The notes under the pieces: generated by a model
Told to the model about the DNA's origin: nothing
The model's input: the letters and a program-made list of their open reading frames with translations, nothing else
The model's database searches: none
Program-made: the position numbers and the translations under genes
In this document: positions 34,387 to 42,903 of the stretch, piece by piece
Position numbering within the stretch: the first letter of the stretch is position 1
Layout: every line of letters begins with the position of its first letter
Assembly (NCBI RefSeq): GCF_001563265.1
Contig: NZ_CP005084.1
Coordinates: forward strand, 182,001 to 246,000
From: Sphingobium sp. TKS
GTDB lineage: Bacteria; Pseudomonadota; Alphaproteobacteria; Sphingomonadales; Sphingomonadaceae
Reading direction: 5' to 3'
Length of the DNA stretch: 64,000 bases

Positions 34387-35124
34387 ATGAAGCGGCTTCT
34401 TCTTTCCATTCATGATGTTGGTCCCCGTTTCGAAACGGAAGTGGACCTGCTGCTGGATCGGATGACGCGCCATGCCGGTCCCGCCGAACTGGCGATGCTG
34501 GTCGTGCCCGACCATTGGGGACGGCATCCTCTGGCGGTGGGTTCCCCTTTCGCGGTGCGGCTGCGCGCATGGGCGGATGCGGGGATCAGCATGTTCGCCC
34601 ATGGCTGGTTCCACCAGGATAGGACCGTTCACGATCAGCCCGTCGCGCGGTTCAAGGCGCGCCACATGACCGCCGGAGAGGGCGAATTTCTGGGCCTGGA
34701 CGGCGAGACCGCGGCGCGGCGCATGATCGATGGACGCGACCTTATCGAACAGATCACTGGCCGTCCGGTGGCGGGGTTCGTCGCGCCCGCCTGGCTTTAT
34801 GGCGCGCCTGCGCTCGATGCGCTGGGGCAATGCGGTTTCGCGCTGGCGGAGGATCATATGAAGGTCTGGCATCCGCCATCGGGCAAGGTGCTGGCGCGTG
34901 GCCCGGTCATCACCTGGGCCAGCCGCAGCCGGGCGCGCATCGCATCCTCTCTGCTGGCGGCGCGGGTGTTGCCGCCGGTGCTGCGCCATGCGCCCGTGGC
35001 GCGAGTAGCCGTGCATCCGGGCGACGCGCATGTCCCCGCGCTGCTCGCCAGCATCGATCGCGTGCTGTGGCGGCTGGGGCGCACCCACCGGCCCGCCCGC
35101 TATGGCGACCTGTTGGCGAGCTGA
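34387..35124 (+). CDS. DUF2334 polysaccharide deacetylase-fold protein
   Basis: This 245-aa protein opens MKRLLLSIHDVGPRFETEVD with the Asp-containing catalytic strand of NodB-like deacetylases. 'MFAHGWFHQDRTVHD' supplies His residues, and GFVAPAWLYGAPALDALGQCGFALAEDH follows the family pattern. DUF2334 members occur with glycosyltransferases in surface-glycan clusters. It starts a five-gene plus-strand operon and is followed 3 bp later by a glycosyltransferase gene. Deacetylation of a cell-envelope sugar is the likely role, inferred from fold and neighbours. Confidence 0.82.
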   Translation: MKRLLLSIHDVGPRFETEVDLLLDRMTRHAGPAELAMLVVPDHWGRHPLAVGSPFAVRLRAWADAGISMFAHGWFHQDRTVHDQPVARFKARHMTAGEGEFLGLDGETAARRMIDGRDLIEQITGRPVAGFVAPAWLYGAPALDALGQCGFALAEDHMKVWHPPSGKVLARGPVITWASRSRARIASSLLAARVLPPVLRHAPVARVAVHPGDAHVPALLASIDRVLWRLGRTHRPARYGDLLAS

Positions 35125-35127
35125 TCC

Positions 35128-36315
35128 ATGCGCATCCTGACCTTCCTCCACAGTTTCGAGCCGGGCGGGGTCGAGCGCGTGGCGCTGCGGCTGGTACGGC
35201 GCTGGCGGGAGCAGGGCGTCGACGCGCCGCTGTTTCTGGGCCGCATCGACGGCGCCATGCGGGCGGAGCTGGGCGACGGCCTCGACCATCATGTCCCGCG
35301 CCAGCCGTCTTTCTCCGTTGCGGGCCTCGAAACGCTCTGGATGATCGCGACGCTGCCCGCCTTCATCCGCCGGACGCGGCCCGACGCCCTGTTCTGCGCG
35401 GGCAACAGCTATGCCGTGGTCGCCGTGGCGATGAAGCTGCTGCTGGGCCGCGCCTGCCCGCCGGTCCTGGCCAAGATCAGCAACGATCTCGAACGGCGCG
35501 ACATGATCTGGCCGGCGCGCATGGCCTACCGGCTATGGCTGCGCATCCAGGGCCGGTTCATCGATCATTTCGTCGCCATGGCACCGGGTCTGGAGTGCGA
35601 AATAGCCGAACTTGTGCGCCCGGTGAAACAGGCGATCAGCATCGTCCCCGATCCCGCCCTGTCGCGGGCGCAGATCGACCGGCTGCGCGCCGCCCGCCAG
35701 CCGGATGAGGGGCGCAAAGGACGTCTGTTCGTCGCCATCGGCCGTCTGGCGCGGCAGAAGAATTTTCCGCTGATGCTCGAAGCCTTCGCCCAGGCGGCGC
35801 GGCCCGATGACCGCCTGCTGATCTTCGGAGACGGCCCGGAACGCAAGGCGCTGCAAAGCCGGGCGCAACGCCTCGGCATCGCTGATCGCGTCGGTTTCAT
35901 GGGTCATGTTCCTGATCCGGCCCTGCAGATCGGGCAGGCGGACGCCTTCCTGCTGTCCTCCGATTATGAAGGCGTGCCTGCCGCGCTGCTGGAGGCGCTG
36001 GCCGTCGGCCTTCCCGTCATCGCCACGCAATGCAGCGCGGCGATGCGGTCGCTGCTTGGCGACGGCGCGCTCGGCCGCCTCCTCCCGGTGGGCGACGCCC
36101 ACGTCTTTGCCGCCGCTCTGGCCGATGCGCCCCTGCCGCAGGACAGCGCCGCCAGCCTCGCCCAAGCGCGCCGCTTCACCCTGGAGGCCGCCTCCGCCGC
36201 CTATCTCGACAGCTTCGCGGCGATGACAAGCGCCAAAAGCGCCTCATGCCCGACTGAGGCGCTTGGTCAGCCGCGCCGCGACCCCATCCCGCCAATGATG
36301 ACGAGCCTTTCATGA
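35128..36315 (+). CDS. glycosyltransferase family 4 protein
   Basis: This 395-aa GT-B-fold glycosyltransferase has an N-terminal acceptor domain (FLHSFEPGGVERVALRLVRRWREQG). The C-terminal nucleotide-sugar domain has 'VAIGRLARQKNFPLMLEAFAQA', 'LIFGDGPERKALQSRAQRLGI' and the E-x7-E-like ADAFLLSSDYEGVPAALLEALAVG. It should transfer a sugar from a nucleotide-sugar donor to a glycan or glycolipid at the inner membrane. Its last bases overlap the start of the membrane-protein gene (ATGA). Confidence 0.9.
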   Translation: MRILTFLHSFEPGGVERVALRLVRRWREQGVDAPLFLGRIDGAMRAELGDGLDHHVPRQPSFSVAGLETLWMIATLPAFIRRTRPDALFCAGNSYAVVAVAMKLLLGRACPPVLAKISNDLERRDMIWPARMAYRLWLRIQGRFIDHFVAMAPGLECEIAELVRPVKQAISIVPDPALSRAQIDRLRAARQPDEGRKGRLFVAIGRLARQKNFPLMLEAFAQAARPDDRLLIFGDGPERKALQSRAQRLGIADRVGFMGHVPDPALQIGQADAFLLSSDYEGVPAALLEALAVGLPVIATQCSAAMRSLLGDGALGRLLPVGDAHVFAAALADAPLPQDSAASLAQARRFTLEAASAAYLDSFAAMTSAKSASCPTEALGQPRRDPIPPMMTSLS

Positions 36316-37256
36316 CCGGCAACAGTTCCACAGGCCTTATGCCGCCGCCTACCGCACCGATCGACCCGGCTCTGCTCGATCCCCGGCCGCTGATCCAGTC
36401 GGGCCGCAACTGGACCCGCTGGGCCGGGCCGCTGGTTTCGGTGCTGATCCTCGTGGTCGCGCTGCACCAGTTCCGTGGGCTGGACCCCGCCAGCCTCTGG
36501 GCGCTGGTGCCGGGCGGCATCGCCTTCTGGGCCGCCTTCGCGCTCTATTATCTGGCCGGGCCGCTGTCCGAATGGGTGATCTTCCGCCGCCTCTGGTCGA
36601 TCCCGCCGGACGGCTTCGCCGCGCTGCTGCGCAAGCTGGTCAGCAATGAAATCCTGCTCGGCTATCTGGGGGAGGTTTATTTCTACGCCTGGGCCCGGCG
36701 CCATGCGAAGATCACCACCGCCCCCTTCGGCGCGATCAAGGATGTGACGATCCTGTCCGCGCTGGTGGGCAATGGCGTGACATTGGTGATGGTGGCGTTC
36801 GCCGTGCCGCTGCTGGGCGCGGTCGATGCGCGGCTCAACACATGGGAAGTGGGCGGGTCGATACTCTTCGTGCTGGCGACGTCGCTGGTCGCCATGCTGC
36901 TGCGCAAGCGGCTGTTCACCCTGCCGCGCAAGGCGCTGTGGATGGTCGCGGCGATCCATCTGCTGCGCATCGTCGCGACGACGGTGCTGGCGGCGATGAT
37001 GTGGCACATGCTGCTGCCTGACATCGCGCTTAGCTGGTGGATTTTACTCGGCACGCTGCGGCAGTTGGTCTCGCGCCTGCCCTTCCTGCCGAACAAGGAT
37101 GTGGTGTTCGCAGGCATGGCCGCATTTCTGATCGGGCGCGACAGCGAGATCGTGTCGGCCATGGCGCTGATGGCGTCGCTGATCCTGGCGGCGCATCTGT
37201 TGGTCGGCATCACGCTGGGGGCGACCGGATTGCTGCGGGAAAGCCGGGCGCAATGA
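36312..37256 (+). CDS. multipass membrane protein, lysylphosphatidylglycerol synthase TM/flippase-like
   Basis: This 314-aa protein has about seven hydrophobic segments, beginning 'WAGPLVSVLILVVALHQF' and 'LVPGGIAFWAAFALYYLAG' and ending 'LMASLILAAHLLVGITLGATGLL'. The arrangement resembles LPG-synthase/UPF0104-type integral proteins found in glycan and glycolipid clusters. No catalytic motif was recognised. It overlaps genes on both sides by 4 bp, so it belongs to the glycan operon and may handle a lipid-linked intermediate. The specific function is unknown. Confidence 0.75.
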   Translation: MTGNSSTGLMPPPTAPIDPALLDPRPLIQSGRNWTRWAGPLVSVLILVVALHQFRGLDPASLWALVPGGIAFWAAFALYYLAGPLSEWVIFRRLWSIPPDGFAALLRKLVSNEILLGYLGEVYFYAWARRHAKITTAPFGAIKDVTILSALVGNGVTLVMVAFAVPLLGAVDARLNTWEVGGSILFVLATSLVAMLLRKRLFTLPRKALWMVAAIHLLRIVATTVLAAMMWHMLLPDIALSWWILLGTLRQLVSRLPFLPNKDVVFAGMAAFLIGRDSEIVSAMALMASLILAAHLLVGITLGATGLLRESRAQ

Positions 37257-37756
37257 TCGCAACCCTCTTCCTCGCCAGCGTGGCGATCCCCTCCACGCCT
37301 GATCTGGGCAAGGCCGAGGGGCAATGCCGCCCGGACGAAAAAGGCTCCGCCTATCTGGTCGAGGTGGCGGGCCTCAAGGACCGCAAGGGGCGGTTGAAGC
37401 TGGAACTTTATCCCGCGAACGACGCGGATTTCCTGGCGGACGACAATATTCTGATCGCCGCGGGCAAGCCGTTCCGCCGCGTTGAGGAGCCGGTGCCGCC
37501 ATCCGGCCCGGTGGAGCTGTGCATTCGCGCACCCGGCCCCGGCAGCTATGCGCTCAGCCTGCTGCATGACCGCGACGCCAATCGCCGCTTTTCCCTGTCG
37601 ATCGACGGCATCGGCTTTGCGGGCAATCCGAAGATCGGCTGGTCCAAGCCCCATGCCGCCGCTGCCAGCGCGCCCGTGGGCAGCGGCCCCACGCGCATCA
37701 CAATCACCGTCAATTATCGCCGGGGACTTTTTTCCTTCGGCCCAGCGGAGAAATAA
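37253..37756 (+). CDS. DUF2141 domain protein, exported
   Basis: This 167-aa protein has a short hydrophobic N-terminus (MIATLFLASVAIPS), suggesting export, then DUF2141 features: 'YLVEVAGLKDRKGRLKLELYPAN', 'VELCIRAPGPGSYALSLLHDRDANRRFS' and 'GIGFAGNPKIGWSKP'. The domain's function is unknown; it looks like a beta-sandwich and often accompanies envelope-glycan genes in sphingomonads. The start overlaps the previous stop (ATGA). It is followed 4 bp later by the second glycosyltransferase gene. Confidence 0.82.
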   Translation: MIATLFLASVAIPSTPDLGKAEGQCRPDEKGSAYLVEVAGLKDRKGRLKLELYPANDADFLADDNILIAAGKPFRRVEEPVPPSGPVELCIRAPGPGSYALSLLHDRDANRRFSLSIDGIGFAGNPKIGWSKPHAAAASAPVGSGPTRITITVNYRRGLFSFGPAEK

Positions 37757-37760
37757 TCCG

Positions 37761-38933
37761 ATGCGCATCGTCGATGTCTGCGCCTTCTACGCGCCCAGCG
37801 GCGGCGGGGTGAAGACCTATGTGGAACGCAAGCTGCGCGCCGGGGCGCAGGCGGGGCATGAGATCATCATCCTGGCCCCGTCCGACAGCGACCGGGTGGT
37901 GGAGGCGGGCGGCGGCAAGATCGTCATGCTGCCCGCGCGGCGTTTCCCGCTGGACCGGCGCTATTCCTATTTCGATGATGAACAGTCGCTCCACGCCATG
38001 CTCGACCGGCTGCAACCCGATCTGGTCGAGGCGTCCTCGCCCTGGGGCAGCGCCGCGATGGTGGCGCGTTGGCGGGGGGATGCGCCCCGCGCCCTCATCA
38101 TGCATGCCGATCCGCTGTCCGCCTATGCCTATCGCTGGTTCGGCCAAGTGCTGAGCCGGGAGCGGATTGACCGGGGCTTCGACTGGTTCTGGCGGCATTT
38201 GCGGCGGCTGGACGAGAGTTTCGACATGGTCGTCAGCGCCAGCAACAGCCTGTCCCAACGGCTGGAGGCGGGGCGCCTGAAGCGCGTCGTGACCCTGCCC
38301 ATGGGCGTGGAGCCCGGCCATTTCAGCCCCACGCGGCGCAACGAACGGCTGCGCGCCCGGCTGCTGGAGCGCTGTGGCCTCGGCCCCGATGCGACGCTGC
38401 TGCTGGGGGTCGGCCGCCATGCGCCCGAAAAGCGCTGGCCGATGGTGATAGAGGCGGTCACGTCGGCGGGCTTTGCCACGCCGGTCGGGCTGGTGCTGGT
38501 GGGTGACGGGCGGGAACGGGCGCGGGTCCGCCGCGCTGCCGCCAATAATCCGCATATCCAGCTTCTGGCGCCGATGCACGACCGGCCCGCGCTGGCCGAA
38601 CTGCTCGCCAGCGCCGACGCGCTCGTCCATGGCTGCGAGGCGGAGACTTTCTGCATGGTCGCGGCGGAAGCGCGGGCCAGCGGCCTGCCGGTCATCGTGC
38701 CCGACGAAGGGGGCGCTTCGGACCAGGCCCGCAGCGGTGGTGGCCTGCTCTATCGCGCCGCTCAGGCCGACAGCCTGGCCGCCGCCATCGTCGATTTCGT
38801 GAATGGCGGCCCCGCCGAACAGCGCCGCCGCGCCTCTGCCCTGGCGCCGTCGGTCATGACCATGGACGATCATTTCGGCAGGCTGTTTTCCGCCTATCAG
38901 CGCCTCGCGCCGGGCCGCCGTCATGCTGCTTAG
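37761..38933 (+). CDS. glycosyltransferase family 4-like protein
   Basis: This 390-aa GT-B glycosyltransferase opens MRIVDVCAFYAPSGGGVKTYVERKL (glycine-rich acceptor loop). It also has 'LLLGVGRHAPEKRWPMVIEAV', 'LVLVGDGRERARVRRAA' and 'ADALVHGCEAETFCMVAAEARASGLPVIVPDEGGASD' with the E-x7-E motif. It completes the glycan operon and is distinct in sequence from the enzyme at 35128, so the two probably add different residues to the same surface glycan or glycolipid. Confidence 0.9.
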   Translation: MRIVDVCAFYAPSGGGVKTYVERKLRAGAQAGHEIIILAPSDSDRVVEAGGGKIVMLPARRFPLDRRYSYFDDEQSLHAMLDRLQPDLVEASSPWGSAAMVARWRGDAPRALIMHADPLSAYAYRWFGQVLSRERIDRGFDWFWRHLRRLDESFDMVVSASNSLSQRLEAGRLKRVVTLPMGVEPGHFSPTRRNERLRARLLERCGLGPDATLLLGVGRHAPEKRWPMVIEAVTSAGFATPVGLVLVGDGRERARVRRAAANNPHIQLLAPMHDRPALAELLASADALVHGCEAETFCMVAAEARASGLPVIVPDEGGASDQARSGGGLLYRAAQADSLAAAIVDFVNGGPAEQRRRASALAPSVMTMDDHFGRLFSAYQRLAPGRRHAA

Positions 38934-39117
38934 ACGGTCCTTGCCCCTGATGCGCCGATCCGGACCAGCCGCCAGCGAGAGGCCACAGCCCCGTACCGGT
39001 GAGCGGGCGAAGGAGGTAGGCCAACCCCATGCTTGCGGCCTGCGATATCGGGCCGACTGCGAATGCTGGTCCTTCTGGGCAGCTATTCTCTGGTGGCTGC
39101 TGCGTTCCAGAGGGCGT

Positions 39118-40365
39118 TCATGACGCGACCCGATCCGTCTGCGCCGCCATCTTCAGGGGGACGGAAATATCCGCCAGCTTCGCCCGGTCGACCGCAACCC
39201 CCTTCAGGATCAGCGCGCGGGCGCCCATGAAATCCTTCGCATTATTGATCGCATCGACCGCCACCACGCGGCCTTGCCGCAAGTAGATGACGGTGAACGG
39301 GCCATTTTCCCGGTCGCCGCGCAGGACGATGTCGTCGGCATCCTTGTTGAGCCCGGCGGATTGCAGCGTCAGGTCGAACTGATCGGACCAGAATGTCGGC
39401 AGCGCCCGATATTCGGTCGGCGCCTCCATGATGGTGTCGGCGGCGATGGCCGCGGAGTCCATCGCATGCTGCACGGATTCCAGCCGCCACAAGCCCCCGG
39501 CGAACGGATTGGGATGCCGGGCGCAGTCGCCTATGGCCAGAACGCCCTCCGCCGACGTCCGGCAATATTCATCGACCAGCACGCCGCCGTCGCAGGCGAT
39601 GCCCGCCTCTTCCGCCAGCGCCGTGTCGGCATCGATGCCGATGCCGATGATCGCGAGATCGACGGGAATTTCCTCGCCCGATCCCAATCTGACGGCCGAC
39701 ACGCGATCCTCGCCGGAAAAGCCCGCGACTTGCTCGCCCAGGCGCAGCTCGACGCCCCGGTTGCGATGCTGGCGTTCGAAAAAGTCGGACACTGCAGGTG
39801 AGGTGACGCGCTGGAGGACGCGGGGTTGCGCTTCGATGACGACGACCTCATGCCCCATCTCGCGCGCCGCCGCCGCGACCTCCAGCCCCACATATCCCGC
39901 TCCGATGATGCCGATGCGCCCGCCATTGCGAAGCCCCTCGCGGATCGCATCCACATCCGCGACGGTGCGCAGATAATAGAGGCCCGCAAGCTCCGAACCG
40001 GGGCAGCGAAGGTGCCGCACTTTCCCGCCGGTCGCCAGCGCGCACCACCCGAACCGGATGATCCGGCCATCGTCCAGTTCGACCCGCTTGCCGGCGGGAT
40101 CGAGCGACCTCACCCTGCACCCCAGTTCGAAGCGCACCTGCTGCTCGGCCCAATAATCGCTGTCCCGCAGCAGCAGCCGGTCGATCTGCATGCTGCCGAT
40201 CAGATAGGCTTTGGACAGGGGAGGGCGGTCATAGGGCAAGCTGTGTTCGTCGCTGACGATCGCGATGCTTCCGGCAAAGCCCTTCTGCCGCAGCGAAATG
40301 GCCAGATGCGCGCCCGCATGCCCGCCGCCGATGATGAGGACGTCCACGGCGATTTGATCGTTCAA
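39118..40365 (-). CDS. FAD-dependent ferredoxin reductase of a Rieske oxygenase system
   Basis: This roughly 415-aa protein has an FAD-binding GGGHAGAHLA motif near the N-terminus, 'LPYDRPPLSKAYL', the NADH-binding GIIGAGYVGLEVAAAAREMG in the middle and 'VLAIGDCARHPNPF' near the C-terminus. This is the layout of BphA4/class IIB-III oxygenase reductases. It takes electrons from NADH and passes them to a Rieske ferredoxin. The only such ferredoxin in the window is at 41723-42025, past the AraC gene. The start is taken as a TTG with GGGAG upstream; a GTG at 40398 is an alternative. It may serve all the oxygenases of the window. Confidence 0.85.
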   Translation of the reverse strand: MNDQIAVDVLIIGGGHAGAHLAISLRQKGFAGSIAIVSDEHSLPYDRPPLSKAYLIGSMQIDRLLLRDSDYWAEQQVRFELGCRVRSLDPAGKRVELDDGRIIRFGWCALATGGKVRHLRCPGSELAGLYYLRTVADVDAIREGLRNGGRIGIIGAGYVGLEVAAAAREMGHEVVVIEAQPRVLQRVTSPAVSDFFERQHRNRGVELRLGEQVAGFSGEDRVSAVRLGSGEEIPVDLAIIGIGIDADTALAEEAGIACDGGVLVDEYCRTSAEGVLAIGDCARHPNPFAGGLWRLESVQHAMDSAAIAADTIMEAPTEYRALPTFWSDQFDLTLQSAGLNKDADDIVLRGDRENGPFTVIYLRQGRVVAVDAINNAKDFMGARALILKGVAVDRAKLADISVPLKMAAQTDRVAS

Positions 40366-40631
40366 CTCGATTCTCCCAAATGCGTGACCGGGGGACACGC
40401 CGCGCCGTCTTTCATGGCGTTTCGGGGAATCTGGGCGATAATCTGTCCGGCAACTATCCCGTTACCGCAGGCGCTGCCCCCATAATGCGGCCTTTTGGCG
40501 CGCCAGGCTTGACCCGGCCTTGTAATCGGAGTGTCATCATGAAAAGGCGAAGGGAGGGCTGCGTCAATGATCCGTCGCATCAGGGGGAATATGTCCGCAT
40601 CTGCGCCGGAAACGCGCCGGGAGGGACGAGC

Positions 40632-41660
40632 ATGCTGACTCAAATGGCCACGCCGAACCGCTTCTGGAATGGAGAGGCGCTTCCGCTCGTGCAGTGGAAC
40701 AGGTTCAGCAGCACCGACGCCGGCGATGTCGAAGCGCATATGAGCCGGATGTTCTGCCCCCATCGGCTGGATGTCCAGGGCGGGCGCCCGCCGATCGACT
40801 TTCGCCACAATCAGGCCCAGCTCAAGGCGCTGACGTTCAATGCGCAGGATTATGGCAATCCCTTCGGCCGCATCTCCATCGACGTGCCCCAGATGGGCGA
40901 GAGCTATCTTGTGCAATTTTCGCTGACGGGCACCTCCTTCATCACCCATGACAAGGACAGTTTCAGCCTTGCGCCCGGCCAGATGTGCGTGCTCGCCCCC
41001 AATTCGCATTTCCGGCAGACGTTCGACGCGGGTTACAAGCATTTCACCATCAAGATCCCGAAGGCCGACCTGGAACTGGTGCTGGCGAACGAGCTGGGCT
41101 TCCGGCCGGACGATCTGGTCTTTTCGACCCGGCCCGTGCCGCTGGTCGGCGCCGCCCAGGCGTTCGCCCATCTCGTCCGCACCATCTGCGACGACATCGA
41201 CTATGGCCTGACCGGCTATACCCATCCCCGCGCCAGCGGAGCGGTGGAGGATGCGCTCAAGCGCCTGCTGCTCGCCGCGGTGCCGCACAACCATTCCGAC
41301 CTGTTCGATTCCGTCCCATCCGGCCCTGCGCCCTATTATGTCCGGCGCGTCGAGGATTTCGTCCGGGGCCATGCGTGCGAGGCGATTTCGCTGATTGACA
41401 TGATCGAGATTTCGGGCGTCAGCGCGCGCTCCCTGCACGCCGGTTTCCGCCGTTTCCGCGGGGTCACGCCGATGGTCTATCTCAAAAATGTCCGGCTCGA
41501 CCTCGCGCGCAAGATGTTGCTGGGCGGCGTCGAGGAGGGGCATAGCGTCACCGATGTCGCCCTGACCTGCGGTTTCAGCCACCTCAGCAAATTCGCCCGC
41601 GACTATGCGGAGCGCTTTGGCGAACGCCCTTCAGCCACCCTGCGGCAACTGAAGGGCTGA
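40632..41660 (+). CDS. AraC family transcriptional regulator
   Basis: This 342-aa protein has an N-terminal AraC-binding-like (cupin) domain with 'FSLAPGQMCVLAPNSHF'. The C-terminal double helix-turn-helix is 'VEDFVRGHACEAISLIDMIEISGVSARSLHAGFRRFRGVTPMVYLKNVRLDLARKMLL' followed by 'VTDVALTCGFSHLSKFARDYAERFGERPSATLR'. The layout matches XylS/FeaR-type activators of aromatic degradation. The start at 40632 has GGGAGGGACGAGC upstream. It lies between the reductase and the ferredoxin/oxygenase genes, and so is the likely activator of the region-3 pathway. Confidence 0.9.
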   Translation: MLTQMATPNRFWNGEALPLVQWNRFSSTDAGDVEAHMSRMFCPHRLDVQGGRPPIDFRHNQAQLKALTFNAQDYGNPFGRISIDVPQMGESYLVQFSLTGTSFITHDKDSFSLAPGQMCVLAPNSHFRQTFDAGYKHFTIKIPKADLELVLANELGFRPDDLVFSTRPVPLVGAAQAFAHLVRTICDDIDYGLTGYTHPRASGAVEDALKRLLLAAVPHNHSDLFDSVPSGPAPYYVRRVEDFVRGHACEAISLIDMIEISGVSARSLHAGFRRFRGVTPMVYLKNVRLDLARKMLLGGVEEGHSVTDVALTCGFSHLSKFARDYAERFGERPSATLRQLKG

Positions 41661-41722
41661 CCGGGTGGGGGAGAGGGCTGGTACGGCTATGCGCCGGACG
41701 GCGCATTTCCAAACAGACTCTC

Positions 41723-42025
41723 TCAGCCCGCGATATGCACCGCGCCGTCGATAATCTCCACAGTGTAGGTTTTGAGCGCGATCGAGCAGGGGGCGGCGCA
41801 GGCCGCGCCGGTCCTTATGTCGAAACTGCCTAGGTGGAAGGGGCAGACGATCTTGCCGTCCTCGATCTCTCCCTCCGCCAGCGACGCTTCGCCATGGGTG
41901 CACAGGTCGTCGGTCGCGAATACTTCGCCGTCCAGCAGGTAGACGGCGATCCCATGGTCGCCGTCCAGCTCGACCCGATGAACCTCGTCTTCGCTCAAAT
42001 CCTCCACCGCGCACAGCCGGATCAT
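41723..42025 (-). CDS. Rieske-type [2Fe-2S] ferredoxin
   Basis: This 100-aa electron carrier has C42-T-H44 and C61-P-F-H64, the Rieske ligand set of NdoA/BphA3 ferredoxins. 'YLLDGEVFATDDLCTHGEASLAEGEIEDGKIVCPFHLGSFDIRTG' is typical. It shuttles single electrons from the reductase to the oxygenase alpha subunits. The start overlaps the stop of the NTF2-fold gene (ATGA). It is the last gene of the leftward oxygenase operon. Confidence 0.92.
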   Translation of the reverse strand: MIRLCAVEDLSEDEVHRVELDGDHGIAVYLLDGEVFATDDLCTHGEASLAEGEIEDGKIVCPFHLGSFDIRTGAACAAPCSIALKTYTVEIIDGAVHIAG

Positions 42026-42516
42026 TGATCGAACGCCTTCTTGACCATCCAGGGCGGCGTGGCCACCCCCTGAACCCTGAGATCCAGCTTCACAGACGCG
42101 AATTTCCATTCTTCTTCCTCATATCTTGCAACGCTGTCGTACCAGCCGCCCAGCCAGCGATCTTCCGGGCCGGAGTCCCCGGCCATGGTGGACAATTCCC
42201 AGAGATACCATCGACAGCGCGCCGACCGGCCGTCCTCCGCAAACTCGACATAGGGGGCGACCATATAGTGGATCGACCACAGCACCGCCTCGGCGGCGAT
42301 GTGGGCGAGCCCTTCGGCAATCGCGCCGGAGCCGTGGAAGGTGGCGAAGCCCTCCGCCGACCAGATGGCGTCGGCATGGAATAGCGGCTGCATGATCGCC
42401 GGATCGTTCTTCCGGTCCGCGCCATGGCCGTAACGCGCCACGAGATCCTCTATCTCCTGGCGCGCCTCGATCCGGAACAGCCGTTCCTCGACGGAGAGAT
42501 GGGCCGTCCTCGCCAT
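42022..42516 (-). CDS. NTF2/SnoaL-fold protein, oxygenase beta-like subunit (module A)
   Basis: This 164-aa NTF2-fold protein ('RIEARQEIEDLVARYGHGADRKNDPAIMQPLFHADAIWSAEGF', 'RCRWYLWELSTMA') sits between the small unknown protein and the ferredoxin gene, with a 2-bp gap and a 4-bp overlap. It resembles the module B protein at 46901-47380, and both travel with a Rieske alpha subunit. True ring-hydroxylating beta subunits share this fold. It is therefore read as the beta-like partner of the alpha subunit at 42904, though an independent isomerase role is possible. Confidence 0.78.
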   Translation of the reverse strand: MARTAHLSVEERLFRIEARQEIEDLVARYGHGADRKNDPAIMQPLFHADAIWSAEGFATFHGSGAIAEGLAHIAAEAVLWSIHYMVAPYVEFAEDGRSARCRWYLWELSTMAGDSGPEDRWLGGWYDSVARYEEEEWKFASVKLDLRVQGVATPPWMVKKAFDQ

Positions 42517-42518
42517 GG

Positions 42519-42890
42519 TCAGGCGGTTGCCATCGGGCTGAGACCGCGCCACGTCTCCTGCCCGCCATGGACGGCGACGAACCGCGCCTCCTCGAACGCA
42601 TAGGGGACGCCGGGCGAGCCGGAATAAAGCTCGATATGCGGCGCCACCTCGGCAAGCGACAGCGCCAGATTGTAGAGCGCGTGATGGCTCTCCGGCAGCG
42701 CCCCCAGCGGGAAACGGTCGACCTCCGCCAGCGCGTCGGAAAGGCGCGGCAGCATCCGGTCGTAAAAGGTGCGCAGTTCCGCCGCGCCCGACCCCTGCCG
42801 CTTGCGCTGCCGCTCGTCGGCGGTCGGCAGGTTCCAGCCGAGGCAAAGGGAGAGGTCTTCGAAGCCGGTGGGCAGTATGGTTTGCGTCAT
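42519..42890 (-). CDS. small protein of unrecognised family, oxygenase-associated (module A)
   Basis: This 123-aa protein has no family that I recognise. It is paralogous to the 114-aa protein at 48732-49076. Shared features are MTxxILPxxF near the start, a W in the first 25 residues, YDxMxPRL in the middle, then AExxPHxELYSGSxxVPxxF and ARFV near the end. No Cys/His metal site, signal peptide or membrane helix is seen; it looks soluble and helical. It lies 13 bp after the alpha gene and 2 bp before the beta-like gene, so it is made with them. It could be an assembly factor, a third subunit or a substrate-handling protein. A GAGGGGG ribosome-binding site precedes it. Confidence 0.75.
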   Translation of the reverse strand: MTQTILPTGFEDLSLCLGWNLPTADERQRKRQGSGAAELRTFYDRMLPRLSDALAEVDRFPLGALPESHHALYNLALSLAEVAPHIELYSGSPGVPYAFEEARFVAVHGGQETWRGLSPMATA

Positions 42891-42903
42891 GGTCACTTCC
42901 CCC

